Assembly: GCA_965205735.1 (NCBI GenBank) | Contig: OZ242179.1 | Coordinates: 4,030,001 to 4,094,000 of the forward strand | DNA length: 64,000 bases | Direction of reading: 5' to 3' | DNA from: VXNE01 sp965205735 | GTDB taxonomy: Bacteria; Pseudomonadota; Gammaproteobacteria; Pseudomonadales; Azotimanducaceae | Shown: positions 32,990 through 41,028 of the stretch, piece by piece | How positions within the stretch are numbered: the first letter of the stretch is position 1 | How the letters are laid out: each line of letters opens with the position of its first letter | Position numbers and translations under genes: made by a program | Notes under the pieces: generated by a model | What the model was told of the DNA's origin: nothing | Seen by the model: only the letters and a program-made list of their open reading frames with translations | The model's database searches: none

Positions 32990-33553
32990 ATGGTGGAGTG
33001 GTTCGAAGGGCTTGCAGAACTGCAGCAAACGCTGTTCGTCATCGCGGCCATCTCGACCTCGGTATTCGCCATCCAGGTCGTATTCACGCTGTTCGGGATC
33101 GGCGAGATCGACGATATTGAAGTCGGCGAACTGGGTCACGAGGGAACGCCGTTCGGCGACATCTTTACCATTCGCAACGGCGTCTCGTTTGTCATGGGCC
33201 TTTCCTGGGGCGGCCTGATGGCCTACTCCTGGGGACTGACCCACGCATTCTTTGCGATTCCGGTCGGCATCGTCGTCGGAGTGGCGTTCGTCGCCGTCAA
33301 TATGGGCCTGCTGGCGTTGCTATCGATGCTGAAGCACGAAGGCAACCTGCGCATGGAGGACGCCATCGGCGAGGACGCGCGGGTCACGCTGACCGTGCCG
33401 GAAGGTCGGACCGGCGTCGGCAAGGTGAGTGTCTCGGTACGGGGCCGTTTGCAGGAGTTCCATGCGGTCACCGACGGAGTGGCGCTGCAACGCAATTCCG
33501 CCGTCACCGTGGCCGGCCTGTCGGGCAGCCAGCTTGTTGTCGCCACGCCGTGA
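32990..33553 (+). CDS. NfeD-like membrane protein (YuaF/YqiJ type) partnered with flotillin
   Basis: 187 residues from ATG 32990. It has a hydrophobic segment at about residues 15-38, another pair around 65-115, and then a C-terminal OB-fold-like beta domain (DARVTLTVPEGRTGVGKVSV, ending SGSQLVVATP). This is the plan of the short NfeD/YuaF proteins that are encoded next to flotillins and anchor them in the membrane. The flotillin gene follows 80 bases downstream on the same strand. The start has AAGGTAG about 11 bases upstream, which is distant but usable. Confidence 0.75.
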   Translation: MVEWFEGLAELQQTLFVIAAISTSVFAIQVVFTLFGIGEIDDIEVGELGHEGTPFGDIFTIRNGVSFVMGLSWGGLMAYSWGLTHAFFAIPVGIVVGVAFVAVNMGLLALLSMLKHEGNLRMEDAIGEDARVTLTVPEGRTGVGKVSVSVRGRLQEFHAVTDGVALQRNSAVTVAGLSGSQLVVATP

Positions 33554-33633
33554 GCGGCACCGATCCGTAGTGATCGGACCGAATCGAACCAGCAGCCAAA
33601 GGGCGTAACCCAAGGGAATCAGGAGAAGGGACC

Positions 33634-35058
33634 GTGTTTAGTCCAACTGTCATCGTCGTTGTCTTGTTGGTCGTGTTGCTCGTGGTCGCCACGATCGCGG
33701 CAATGCGCAGGATTCGAACCTGTCCGTCGGACAGGATCCTCGTCAAGTACGGGCAGGTGGGCGGTCAGCGCATGGCCAAGGCCATCCATGGCGGCACAAC
33801 GTTCGTCGTGCCGGTGGTGCAGGGATACCGCTATCTTGACCTGACGCCGCTGACGGTGGACATCGACCTGCGCGGTGCGTTGTCGAAACAGAACATCCGC
33901 GTCAACGTGCCGTCCCGCTTCACCTTCGGCATCGGCACCATCGAGGAACTGATGAACAACGCCGCGGAGCGGCTGTTGTCTTTTAGCGCGCACCAGATCG
34001 AAGACACGGCCAAAGACATCATATATGGCCAGTTGCGCGCCACCATCGCCATGATGGATATCGAGGAGATCAATGGCGACCGCGAGAAGTTCGAGTCCCG
34101 CGTGCTGGAAAACATCGAGTCCGAACTGATGAAGATCGGCCTGCACCTCATCAACGTCAACATCTCCGACATCACCGACGAGTCCGGATATATAGAGGCC
34201 CTGGGTCAGCGGGCGGCGGCGGAAGCGATCAACAAGGCCAAGGTCCAGGTTGCCCAGCAGGAGCGCGATGGCGCCGTGGGCTCCGCCCGAGCGGAGCAGG
34301 AGCAGCGAGTCAGCGTCGCCGAGGCCAACGCCAAGGCGGTGTTCGGCGAGAACGAGGCCAAGGCTGTGGAGGCTTCCTCCGAGGCCGACCTGCGGGAAGC
34401 GCAAGCGGAAGCCAAGCGCCGGGGCGACGCGGCGGACGCCGTGAAGACGGCAGCGTCCGAACAGGAAGGCTATGTCGCCGAGCAACAGGCGGAAGTCGCC
34501 CGCGCGGAACGCGACCGCGCCGCGGAATACGCCAACATCGTCGTGCCGGCGCAAATCGAACGGGACCGCGTGCGCACCGAAGCCGAGGGCGAAAAGCAGA
34601 AGGAAGTCCTCGCGGGCGAAGCCGAGGGCGAGGCCCTGCGCGCCAAGCTCGTCGGGGAGGCCATGGGGCGCATGGAGATCCTGACCAAGATGGCCGATGG
34701 ACTGCGCGAGATAGTCAGCGCCGCTGGCGGTGACCCCGACAAGGCCGCAAGCCTGATGATTGTGGACAAGCTCGAAGCAATTGCCGGGGTGCAGGCGACC
34801 GCCATAAGCAACATCGACTTCGAAAAGATCGTGGTGTATGACGGCGGCAACGGCAATGCCGTGGGCAGCTTCCTCAGCGGACTAACCAAGGCGCTCCCGC
34901 CATTCCACGAGGTGGCCAGGATGGCGGGCATCGAACTGCCGGAGTTCCTGGGCGAGATGGCGAAGGACGGCGCGGCGGCCACGGCACCCGCTATCGTGGA
35001 GAACAAGGCGGCGGCGACTTCGGAAAAGATGGGGTCCGATGTGTCGGCGGCGGACTAG
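33634..35058 (+). CDS. floT: Flotillin family protein (YuaG/FloT-like)
   Basis: 474 residues from GTG 33634, with AGGAGAAGGGA upstream. An N-terminal membrane anchor (VIVVVLLVVLLVVATIAAM) is followed by the SPFH/band-7 domain (about residues 35-200). A long helical flotillin domain follows with many A-E-A-E repeats (AEANAKAVFGENEAKAVEA, EAEGEKQKEVLAGEAEGEA). Flotillins organise membrane microdomains and oligomerise through the coiled coil. The upstream NfeD-like gene is its usual partner. The symbol is given by analogy to Bacillus floT. Confidence 0.9.
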   Translation: MFSPTVIVVVLLVVLLVVATIAAMRRIRTCPSDRILVKYGQVGGQRMAKAIHGGTTFVVPVVQGYRYLDLTPLTVDIDLRGALSKQNIRVNVPSRFTFGIGTIEELMNNAAERLLSFSAHQIEDTAKDIIYGQLRATIAMMDIEEINGDREKFESRVLENIESELMKIGLHLINVNISDITDESGYIEALGQRAAAEAINKAKVQVAQQERDGAVGSARAEQEQRVSVAEANAKAVFGENEAKAVEASSEADLREAQAEAKRRGDAADAVKTAASEQEGYVAEQQAEVARAERDRAAEYANIVVPAQIERDRVRTEAEGEKQKEVLAGEAEGEALRAKLVGEAMGRMEILTKMADGLREIVSAAGGDPDKAASLMIVDKLEAIAGVQATAISNIDFEKIVVYDGGNGNAVGSFLSGLTKALPPFHEVARMAGIELPEFLGEMAKDGAAATAPAIVENKAAATSEKMGSDVSAAD

Positions 35059-35196
35059 CCTCCAGCCTGCTCGCGGGAAACACCCGGAACTCCAAGTCGC
35101 CCATCCCCACAACTGGTCGCCCCCGCGCGGCCTGTTGAATATCATCATGAACTGATTGGGCTTCTGGCCTATCCGTCGTACTGACATCCGAGACTT

Positions 35197-35485
35197 AGCC
35201 CGCATATCTCACCAAGCCGCTTGCAAGCAAACATATGTCATTTATTTTCAATCATGTGCGTCGGTTTTCGGAAGTCCCACCGGATACAAGGTGCGCTGGC
35301 CGCGCCCTCGCACGGTGGGGTCGGGCCACGGGCGGGGCCGAAGGCGCCGCCTGTGGGGCACTTTTGCCCGCGTGCGCGCACATGGTCGCTACACCATAAG
35401 GCATGGCTATGCTTCCGCTCCCGAGTACGCGCACGCGGGCAAAATCCTGCGCGATCATCGCGGCCCGTGGTGAGATATGCGGGCT
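35197..35485. mobile_element. MITE-like element, copy B (289 bp), without E1 or E2 inserts
   Basis: Both ends carry AGCCCGCATATCTCACCA in inverted orientation with identity extending outward to CTTAG, so these are the best-preserved termini. It lies in opposite orientation to copies A and C. The internal inverted arms GCCCGCGTGCG and CGCACGCGGGC are present. It lacks both the E1 and the E2 segments and so represents the empty element. No open frame of note is inside. Its right end is 12 bases from the start of the luciferase-like gene and even offers an in-frame ATG at 35477. Confidence 0.85.
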
Positions 35486-35497
35486 AAGGAGGGCCTC

Positions 35498-36331
35498 TTG
35501 AAGATTGGTGTTTCCATGTTCGCTACCGACTACGCCATGCGCATCGATGCGCTGGCGCGGGAAGCGGAGGCAAGGGGATTCGAGTCCCTGTTCGTACCGG
35601 AGCATACCCACATCCCGACCAGTCGGCGGTCGCCGTGGCCCGGCGGGGCGGCGCTGCCGAAGGCGTATTGGCACGCGCTCGATCCGTTCGTGTCGCTCAT
35701 GGCGGCCGCCGCCGCCACCTCGAAGCTCCGCATCGGGACCGGAATCTGCCTCTTGACCGAGCGGGATCCGTTGATTACCGCCAAGGAAGTGGCGAGTCTC
35801 GACCTGCTGTCGAACGGCCGCGTGGAGTTCGGCATCGGCGCCGGCTGGAACGCGGAGGAGATGGAGAACCACGGCACCGCGTTCGAAACTCGGTTCCGAC
35901 TCATGAGCGAACGCGCAAAGGCGATCAAGACGGTGTGGCGCGAAGAGGCGCCCGCGTTTCACGGGGAGTTCGTCGACTTCGATCCGGTGTGGTCGTATCC
36001 GAAACCCGTGCAGAAGCCGAATCCTCCCGTGCTGATCGGCGGTGAGTCGATCCATACATTGCGCCGGGTGGTCGAATACGGTGACGGCTGGTTCCCGCGC
36101 GGTCGCGGCGGATTCGATCCGGCAAAGAACCGGGCGCGGTTGAAAGCGGCGGCCGATGCTGCCGAGCGCGACATGGCGACGCTCTCGATCACCGTCTCCG
36201 GCGCGCCGGCGGATGCGCAGGCCCTGGAGCGATACCGCGAGGCCGGCATCGACCGCGCCGTGCTGACGCTGCCATCGGCGGGCGCGGATGAGGTGCTGCC
36301 GGTGCTGGACCGCTACGCGCAACTCCTGTAA
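35498..36331 (+). CDS. Luciferase-like (LLM class) flavin-dependent oxidoreductase
   Basis: 277 residues from TTG 35498, chosen because AAGGAGG stands five bases before it; ATG 35477, in frame but within the MITE end, would add seven residues. Features are MKIGVSMF at the first strand, an AREAEARGFESLFVPEHT helix-strand, LRIGTGICLLTERDP and LDLLSNGRVEFGIGAGW, the common F420/FMN-binding fold of TIGR03619-type enzymes. Cofactor (FMN or F420) and substrate cannot be fixed from sequence. The MITE copy B ends 12 bases upstream, so the promoter must lie in or beyond the element. Confidence 0.88.
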   Translation: MKIGVSMFATDYAMRIDALAREAEARGFESLFVPEHTHIPTSRRSPWPGGAALPKAYWHALDPFVSLMAAAAATSKLRIGTGICLLTERDPLITAKEVASLDLLSNGRVEFGIGAGWNAEEMENHGTAFETRFRLMSERAKAIKTVWREEAPAFHGEFVDFDPVWSYPKPVQKPNPPVLIGGESIHTLRRVVEYGDGWFPRGRGGFDPAKNRARLKAAADAAERDMATLSITVSGAPADAQALERYREAGIDRAVLTLPSAGADEVLPVLDRYAQLL

Positions 36332-36377
36332 CACCTGCCGTGACGAGGGCGTGTAAGACTCAGCGAGGGCACGAAAC

Positions 36378-37928
36378 ATGGTCTGGCAACCCGAAATAGA
36401 CGAACTCGAACGGCGGCGCGCGCTCGCCGAGCAGATGGGAGGAGAAGCCGGCATCGCCGAGCAGCGAAAGCGCGGCAAGCTCACCGTCCGGGAGCGTATC
36501 GAGCTGTTGACGGACGCGGGGTCTTTCCGCGAAGTGGGCCAGCTCGCGGGCGCTGCCACGTACGATGGCAACGAACTCGTCGATGTGCGGCCATCCAACA
36601 TGGTCATCGGCCTGGCCAGCCTCAACGGCCGCAAAGCGGTGCTGACCGCTGGCGACTTCACGGTCCGCGGGGGCGCGTCGGACGCGTCAATCGGCAACAA
36701 GAGTGGCCATGCGCAGAAGATGGCGCTGGACTGGCGCTTGCCGTATGTCCGGCTGCTCGACGCGACCGGCGGCAGCGTCAGGACTTTCGAGCGGATCGGT
36801 CGCACGTATATCCCAACCAACCCCACGACGCCGGGCGTGCAGGATCTGCTCTGCCGCGTGCCCGTGGTCGCCGCCGTGCTGGGTTCCGTCGCGGGGTTGC
36901 CCGCTGTCGACTCCTGCCTGGCCCATTTCAACGTCATGGTCAGGGGCACGAGCCAGGTGTTTCCCGGCGGCCCGCCGGTGGTCAAGGCCGCGCTCGGCAT
37001 CGACATCACCAAGGAGGATTTGGGCGACGAACGCAGCCAGGTGTACGAGAGCGGCGTCATCGACAACCTTGCCGATAGCGAGGAACAGGCGTTCGACATG
37101 ATCAAGCAGTTCCTCGGCTACCTGCCGGACAACGTCTGGCGGATGCCGCCGAGGCTTGACACCGGCGACGACCCGAACCGCCGCGACGAGTCCCTGCTGG
37201 ACGCCATCCCGCGCGAGAAGCGACGCGTCTACGATCCCTACAAGATCCTCGATGCCGTGCTCGACAAGGATTCATTTTTCGAGATCACCCCATTCTACGG
37301 GCGCTCGCGCATCGTCGGGCTCGCGCGGGTCGACGGCTACCCCGTGGGCGTCATGATCAACAACCCGAAACGCCTGGGGGGCTCGATGGATGTGGCGGCG
37401 GGCACCAAGGTCATCCGCTTCCTGCAGCTTTGCGACACGTTCCACCTGCCGATGATCTACCTGGCGGATGAGCCCGGCTTCATGGTGGGGCCGGAGCAGC
37501 AGCGCCAGGGTATCGTCCGCGCCGGAGCGAAAATGGTGTGCGCGACGCTGCGTACCCGGATGCCGTGGATATCCATCATCATCCGCCAGCTATACGGCGT
37601 CGCGGGCCAATGTCACGACCGCCCGAGCGGAATGTTCAAGCGCGTTGCGTGGCCGTCGGGACACTGGGGGTCCATGCATATCTCCGGCGGCGTGTCGGCG
37701 GCGTACCGGCGCATCATCGACGCATCGGACGATCCCGAAGCCAAGCGCGCCGAGATCGAGGCGCGCCTGCAAGCGCTGTCGTCGCCGTTCCGCACCGCCG
37801 AAGCGTTCAATATCGAGGACATCATCGACCCGAGGGAAACACGTCCGATGGTGCGCGAATTCGTGCAGATGGCGCAGCCCATGCTGGAGACGCAGTTGGG
37901 CCCGAGCCCGACCCCGTATATGCCGTAG
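36378..37928 (+). CDS. Acyl-CoA carboxylase carboxyltransferase (beta) subunit, PccB-like
   Basis: 516 residues. The carboxyltransferase pattern is clear: an N-terminal RRRALAEQMGG helix, GKLTVRERIELLTDAGSFRE, SNMVIGLASLNGRKAVLTAGDFTVRGG-type core, and GGSMDVAAGTKVIRFLQLCD with IYLADEPGF in the C-terminal domain. It transfers a carboxyl group from biotin to an acyl-CoA such as propionyl-CoA or methylcrotonyl-CoA. The biotin-carrying alpha subunit is not next to it, which is less usual. It is 47 bases downstream of the LLM gene, so possibly in one operon. Confidence 0.88.
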   Translation: MVWQPEIDELERRRALAEQMGGEAGIAEQRKRGKLTVRERIELLTDAGSFREVGQLAGAATYDGNELVDVRPSNMVIGLASLNGRKAVLTAGDFTVRGGASDASIGNKSGHAQKMALDWRLPYVRLLDATGGSVRTFERIGRTYIPTNPTTPGVQDLLCRVPVVAAVLGSVAGLPAVDSCLAHFNVMVRGTSQVFPGGPPVVKAALGIDITKEDLGDERSQVYESGVIDNLADSEEQAFDMIKQFLGYLPDNVWRMPPRLDTGDDPNRRDESLLDAIPREKRRVYDPYKILDAVLDKDSFFEITPFYGRSRIVGLARVDGYPVGVMINNPKRLGGSMDVAAGTKVIRFLQLCDTFHLPMIYLADEPGFMVGPEQQRQGIVRAGAKMVCATLRTRMPWISIIIRQLYGVAGQCHDRPSGMFKRVAWPSGHWGSMHISGGVSAAYRRIIDASDDPEAKRAEIEARLQALSSPFRTAEAFNIEDIIDPRETRPMVREFVQMAQPMLETQLGPSPTPYMP

Positions 37929-38031
37929 CCATGAATATTTAGAGGTTGTTCACGCGGGCCAAATCCGCGAAGCTGATTGTTGGTGAGCACGGGAGAAAAA
38001 CAATGCCCATAGATGTGTCCAAACTGAAACC

Positions 38032-38643
38032 GATGTCACCGATCCGATGCAGGTCGAGAGGATGATCGCGCAGGCGCTGGGTGCGTTCGGCAGCGTGGAC
38101 ATCCTCGTGAACAATGTCGGCGGCATCTCGTTCGGCAGGCCCGAGGAGATCTCGCCGCAAGCCTGGACCAACAGTATTGCCCTCAATCTCAACAGCACAT
38201 TTTTCTGCTGCGCGGCGGCGGCAAGGCAAATGATCGAGCAGCAAAGCGGCAAGATCGTCAACATCGCGTCCTCTTCCGGCATAAAGGGGGAGGAGAATGC
38301 GGCGCACTATGCGGCGGCAAAGGCGGCGGTGATCAATCTCACCAGGTCGCTGGCGATTAGCTGGGCGATACACAACATCAACGTGAACTGCGTCGCGCCC
38401 GGGTTCACAGCGACCCCGTACACAAGGAGTAGCGGCGTCGCGCCGCCGGGTACCAGGAAGGGCGGCACCCGGGTGCCGCCGTTGTTGCTGCCCAACGAAC
38501 CGGAACATGTCGCCCACGCCTGCGTATTCCTCGCCTCGGACGCCGCTGCGCACGTAACCGGCGAATTGATGATCGTGCGCGGCATGTTCCACATGGAGCG
38601 CAGCAACGACGTGATGCGGGATCGTGCTGCCCTGGTCCGATAA
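38032..38643 (+). pseudogene. Short-chain dehydrogenase/reductase lacking its N-terminal NAD(P)-binding part
   Basis: From GATGTCACC at 38032 the frame reads DVTDPMQVERMIAQALGAFG and then SVDILVNNVGG, IVNIASSSG and HYAAAKAAVI. The catalytic Ser, Tyr and Lys are present and the C terminus is complete. The first 50-60 residues with the G-x-x-x-G-x-G motif are absent. Upstream is an unrelated start (ATG 38003, MPIDVSKLKP) in another frame with a good GGAG site, so a deletion has joined foreign 5' sequence to the SDR. An internal ATG at 38047 could start a shortened protein, but without the dinucleotide loop it should be inactive. Confidence 0.75.
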
Positions 38644-38731
38644 GACCTGAACGCGGCCGGATCAGAACGGTCGTCAAGATTGCGCGATAGAACAGCGATC
38701 CCCATACTCCCACGGAATTCCGTACAAATGG

Positions 38732-39013
38732 GTGGGCGTTGTGGATACCGTCAGCGTAGACCGTTTCAGAGACAATCTGAAATCGATGGTGGAACAAGTG
38801 ATCAACAATCACGTGCCGCTCAAGGTGACGCGTCGCTCGGGTGCCGATTTCGTGGTAGTCAGCGCCGAAGACTGGGAACGGGAGCAGGAGACCTTGTACG
38901 TCTTGCAGAACAAGGATCTCATCCGCCAGATCGCCGGTTCCCGGGCAACCCACTCCAAATGGACAGGTTACCGGCCCATGGCCGAGCAAACGAGCGAGGT
39001 CACTGGTTGTTGA
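38732..39013 (+). CDS. Phd/YefM family antitoxin, orphan
   Basis: 93 residues from GTG 38732 (GTG 38741 is the alternative). The N-terminal VSVDRFRDNLKSMVEQVINN and VTRRSGADFVVVSAEDWERE match the Phd/YefM fold that binds operator DNA. The C-terminal tail (YRPMAEQTSEVTGC) would be the toxin-wrapping part. No RelE/YoeB- or Doc-type open frame follows in the 140 bases before the next gene or precedes it, so it is an orphan or a survivor of a lost toxin-antitoxin pair. Confidence 0.8.
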   Translation: MGVVDTVSVDRFRDNLKSMVEQVINNHVPLKVTRRSGADFVVVSAEDWEREQETLYVLQNKDLIRQIAGSRATHSKWTGYRPMAEQTSEVTGC

Positions 39014-39152
39014 GGGTAGGTGCCGCGATCAGCCGGTACGACCGATATGGGATCGCCCGGCACAACGCCCCCCGAGCATGATAGCCGCCTCGAGTATCTC
39101 GTGGTTGCGTGCGGTATTTTCATAAAATATTGATGTAAAAAGGGATTTAGCC

Positions 39153-39854
39153 TTGCCGACAAAAACGCCGACACCGCGTGATCTGCACGCCGGATTAAGC
39201 CGCCAGCTCGAAACGCTGGAAGCCAAGCTCGCCGCCGGGGAAACACTGGGCGGCTGGAAGGTGGGCCTGACGTCGGGATCGGCCCGTGACTCCATGGGCG
39301 CGGGATTTCGTCCGTTCGGCTATATTCTCGAGAGCCGCATCTTCGCGTCGGGTGCCAGTATCGGTCTCGACGCCTTCGGGAGTGTAGGTGTGGAAAACGA
39401 GTGTTGTTTCACGATCGGCCGGCAACTCGCGGGCGAGGTGTCTCGCGATGCGGTTGTGGACGCCGTGGAAAGCGTAGCGCCCGCCTTTGAAATCAACCAA
39501 CGTCGACTACCGGCTGATGCGCCGGCGCAGGAACGGTTGGCGGATGACCTGTCGCAGTGGGGTATTGTGGCAGGGCCTGGGCGTACCGTGGCCGGGATCG
39601 ATTTCGAGTCCCTTGTGGTCACGCTCGCCCGCGACGGCGAGGTGGTGGAAACGGTGGCCGCGCGCGGTCACATCGACGATCATTTCGCGTCGATTGCGGC
39701 GCTGGCCGCGCAGTTGTCGCGGTTCGGCCGGACGCTGCAGCCGGGACAGCGGGTTATCACGGGTTCTTTCGGGCGTTGCCCGGTGAAGGAGCCTTCGAGG
39801 TGGTCGGGTGATTTCGGTTCCGATCTGGGCGTTGTGGAAGTGGTATTCACATGA
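39153..39854 (+). CDS. 2-keto-4-pentenoate hydratase / fumarylacetoacetase-fold hydratase (MhpD-like)
   Basis: 233 residues from TTG 39153, with AAGGGA nine bases before. The GWKVGLTS and VENECCFTIGRQL segments and APAFEINQRRLPADAP match the hydratase/decarboxylase family, where the glutamates bind Mg. Such enzymes hydrate 2-keto-4-pentenoates in aromatic degradation pathways. Its stop overlaps the start of the next gene by four bases (ATGA), so both are probably made together. The 139-base gap upstream holds an A+T-rich stretch (TATTTTCATAAAATATTG) that may be a promoter. Confidence 0.75.
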   Translation: MPTKTPTPRDLHAGLSRQLETLEAKLAAGETLGGWKVGLTSGSARDSMGAGFRPFGYILESRIFASGASIGLDAFGSVGVENECCFTIGRQLAGEVSRDAVVDAVESVAPAFEINQRRLPADAPAQERLADDLSQWGIVAGPGRTVAGIDFESLVVTLARDGEVVETVAARGHIDDHFASIAALAAQLSRFGRTLQPGQRVITGSFGRCPVKEPSRWSGDFGSDLGVVEVVFT

Positions 39855-40810
39855 AGGTATTGATCATCCCGGGGTTGACGTTGCGGGAAGTCTCCTCGGC
39901 TGACCTGCGGCGCATAGGCGAAGCGGGCGCTGACGAAGTCGTTGTTTCCAAACCAAGCGATGCGATTCATCACATCGTGGACGCGGACGTGGTGCTTGGC
40001 CACGTATCAAAAGAGATGTTCTGCAGAGCCAGGAAGCTTCGCTGGGTGCATGCCATCTCCTCCGGCGTCGACAGTTTTCTCTATGACGAGTTCAAGGCGA
40101 GCGATGTCGTCCTGACCAGCGAGAAGGGACTGGTCGGCGAACACTTGGCGGACCACGCCTTCGGTCTGCTGCTGATGTTGACGCGCCAACTGGCCACGGC
40201 GCTCAGGTTCGGGCCCGACGGGTGGAACCACCGGTGGGAGATGCGGCGCCGAGAGATCGAGCTTACCGGGGCGATGATGGGCATCTTCGGTTTCGGCGGG
40301 ACCGGCCGTGCCGTCGCGCGACGCGCCGCGGCGTTCGGCATGGATGTGCAGGCCGTGGACCGCGACCCGGTGGCGCCTGCGCCGGAAGTGGAGCGCGTGT
40401 TGGGCCCGGACGATTTCGATGGTCTGCTGGAAACGTCGGACGTCGTGGCCATCTGCTGTCCATTGACGCCGGAAACGCGGGGCAAATTCAACGCCACCGC
40501 CTTCGCCCGGATGCAGTCGTCGGCGTATCTCGTCAACGTCACCCGGGGAGAGGTCATGGTGGAGGAGGACCTGGTGGAAGCGCTGGAGTCCGGCAGCATC
40601 GCCGGTGCCGCACTCGACGTGGCCCCTCGGGAACCGTTACCGCCCGACAGCAAACTGTGGTCGCTGCCGAACGTCGTCATGACGCCGCATACGGCAGGCG
40701 CGAGTCAGTTCCGCGCGCCCCGCAACATCGATCGTTTCGTCGGCAACATCCGGCGCTTTCTCGATGCTGAACGCCTTGCCGGCGTCATCGACAAGGAACT
40801 GGGTTATTGA
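39851..40810 (+). CDS. D-isomer specific 2-hydroxyacid dehydrogenase family protein
   Basis: 319 residues. The Rossmann motif GIFGFGGTGRAVARRAAAFG is at about residues 143-162, with V-D-R-D as the adenine-ribose acidic site (so NADH-type). The catalytic residues appear as VNVTRGE (Arg), ALDVAPREPLP (Glu) and MTPHTAG (His). The substrate is some 2-ketoacid or 2-hydroxyacid. Translational coupling to the hydratase suggests that the dehydrogenase may act on its 2-keto product; that is inference. Confidence 0.88.
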   Translation: MKVLIIPGLTLREVSSADLRRIGEAGADEVVVSKPSDAIHHIVDADVVLGHVSKEMFCRARKLRWVHAISSGVDSFLYDEFKASDVVLTSEKGLVGEHLADHAFGLLLMLTRQLATALRFGPDGWNHRWEMRRREIELTGAMMGIFGFGGTGRAVARRAAAFGMDVQAVDRDPVAPAPEVERVLGPDDFDGLLETSDVVAICCPLTPETRGKFNATAFARMQSSAYLVNVTRGEVMVEEDLVEALESGSIAGAALDVAPREPLPPDSKLWSLPNVVMTPHTAGASQFRAPRNIDRFVGNIRRFLDAERLAGVIDKELGY

Positions 40811-41028
40811 CCTTGGCCGGGTCGTCCGGCTGGTCGGATCGTGTGCCTTCGAACCGACCTGACGATCATGGTTGTTCAGGGGAAACAGGTATATTCTTAT
40901 GCCTTGATGGCCTAACCCCCGGATTCGCGGATTGCCCAAAAGGCAAGTCGGCTATCTTGGCAGGGCGCCTACCAAACATGCGGGCGCTCTTTCCAACCCG
41001 GATTCGGATGAATGAGTGGGGAGTGATC

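Noticed and set aside
37929..38031. Short peptide from ATG 38003 as a separate gene
   Set aside because: It ends after about 20 codons at the SDR junction and is best explained as a 5' remnant of another gene joined by deletion.
40811..41028. Possible riboswitch or regulatory RNA before the TonB receptor
   Set aside because: I compared it with cobalamin, c-di-GMP and TPP riboswitch cores from memory and saw no match; nothing specific can be claimed.
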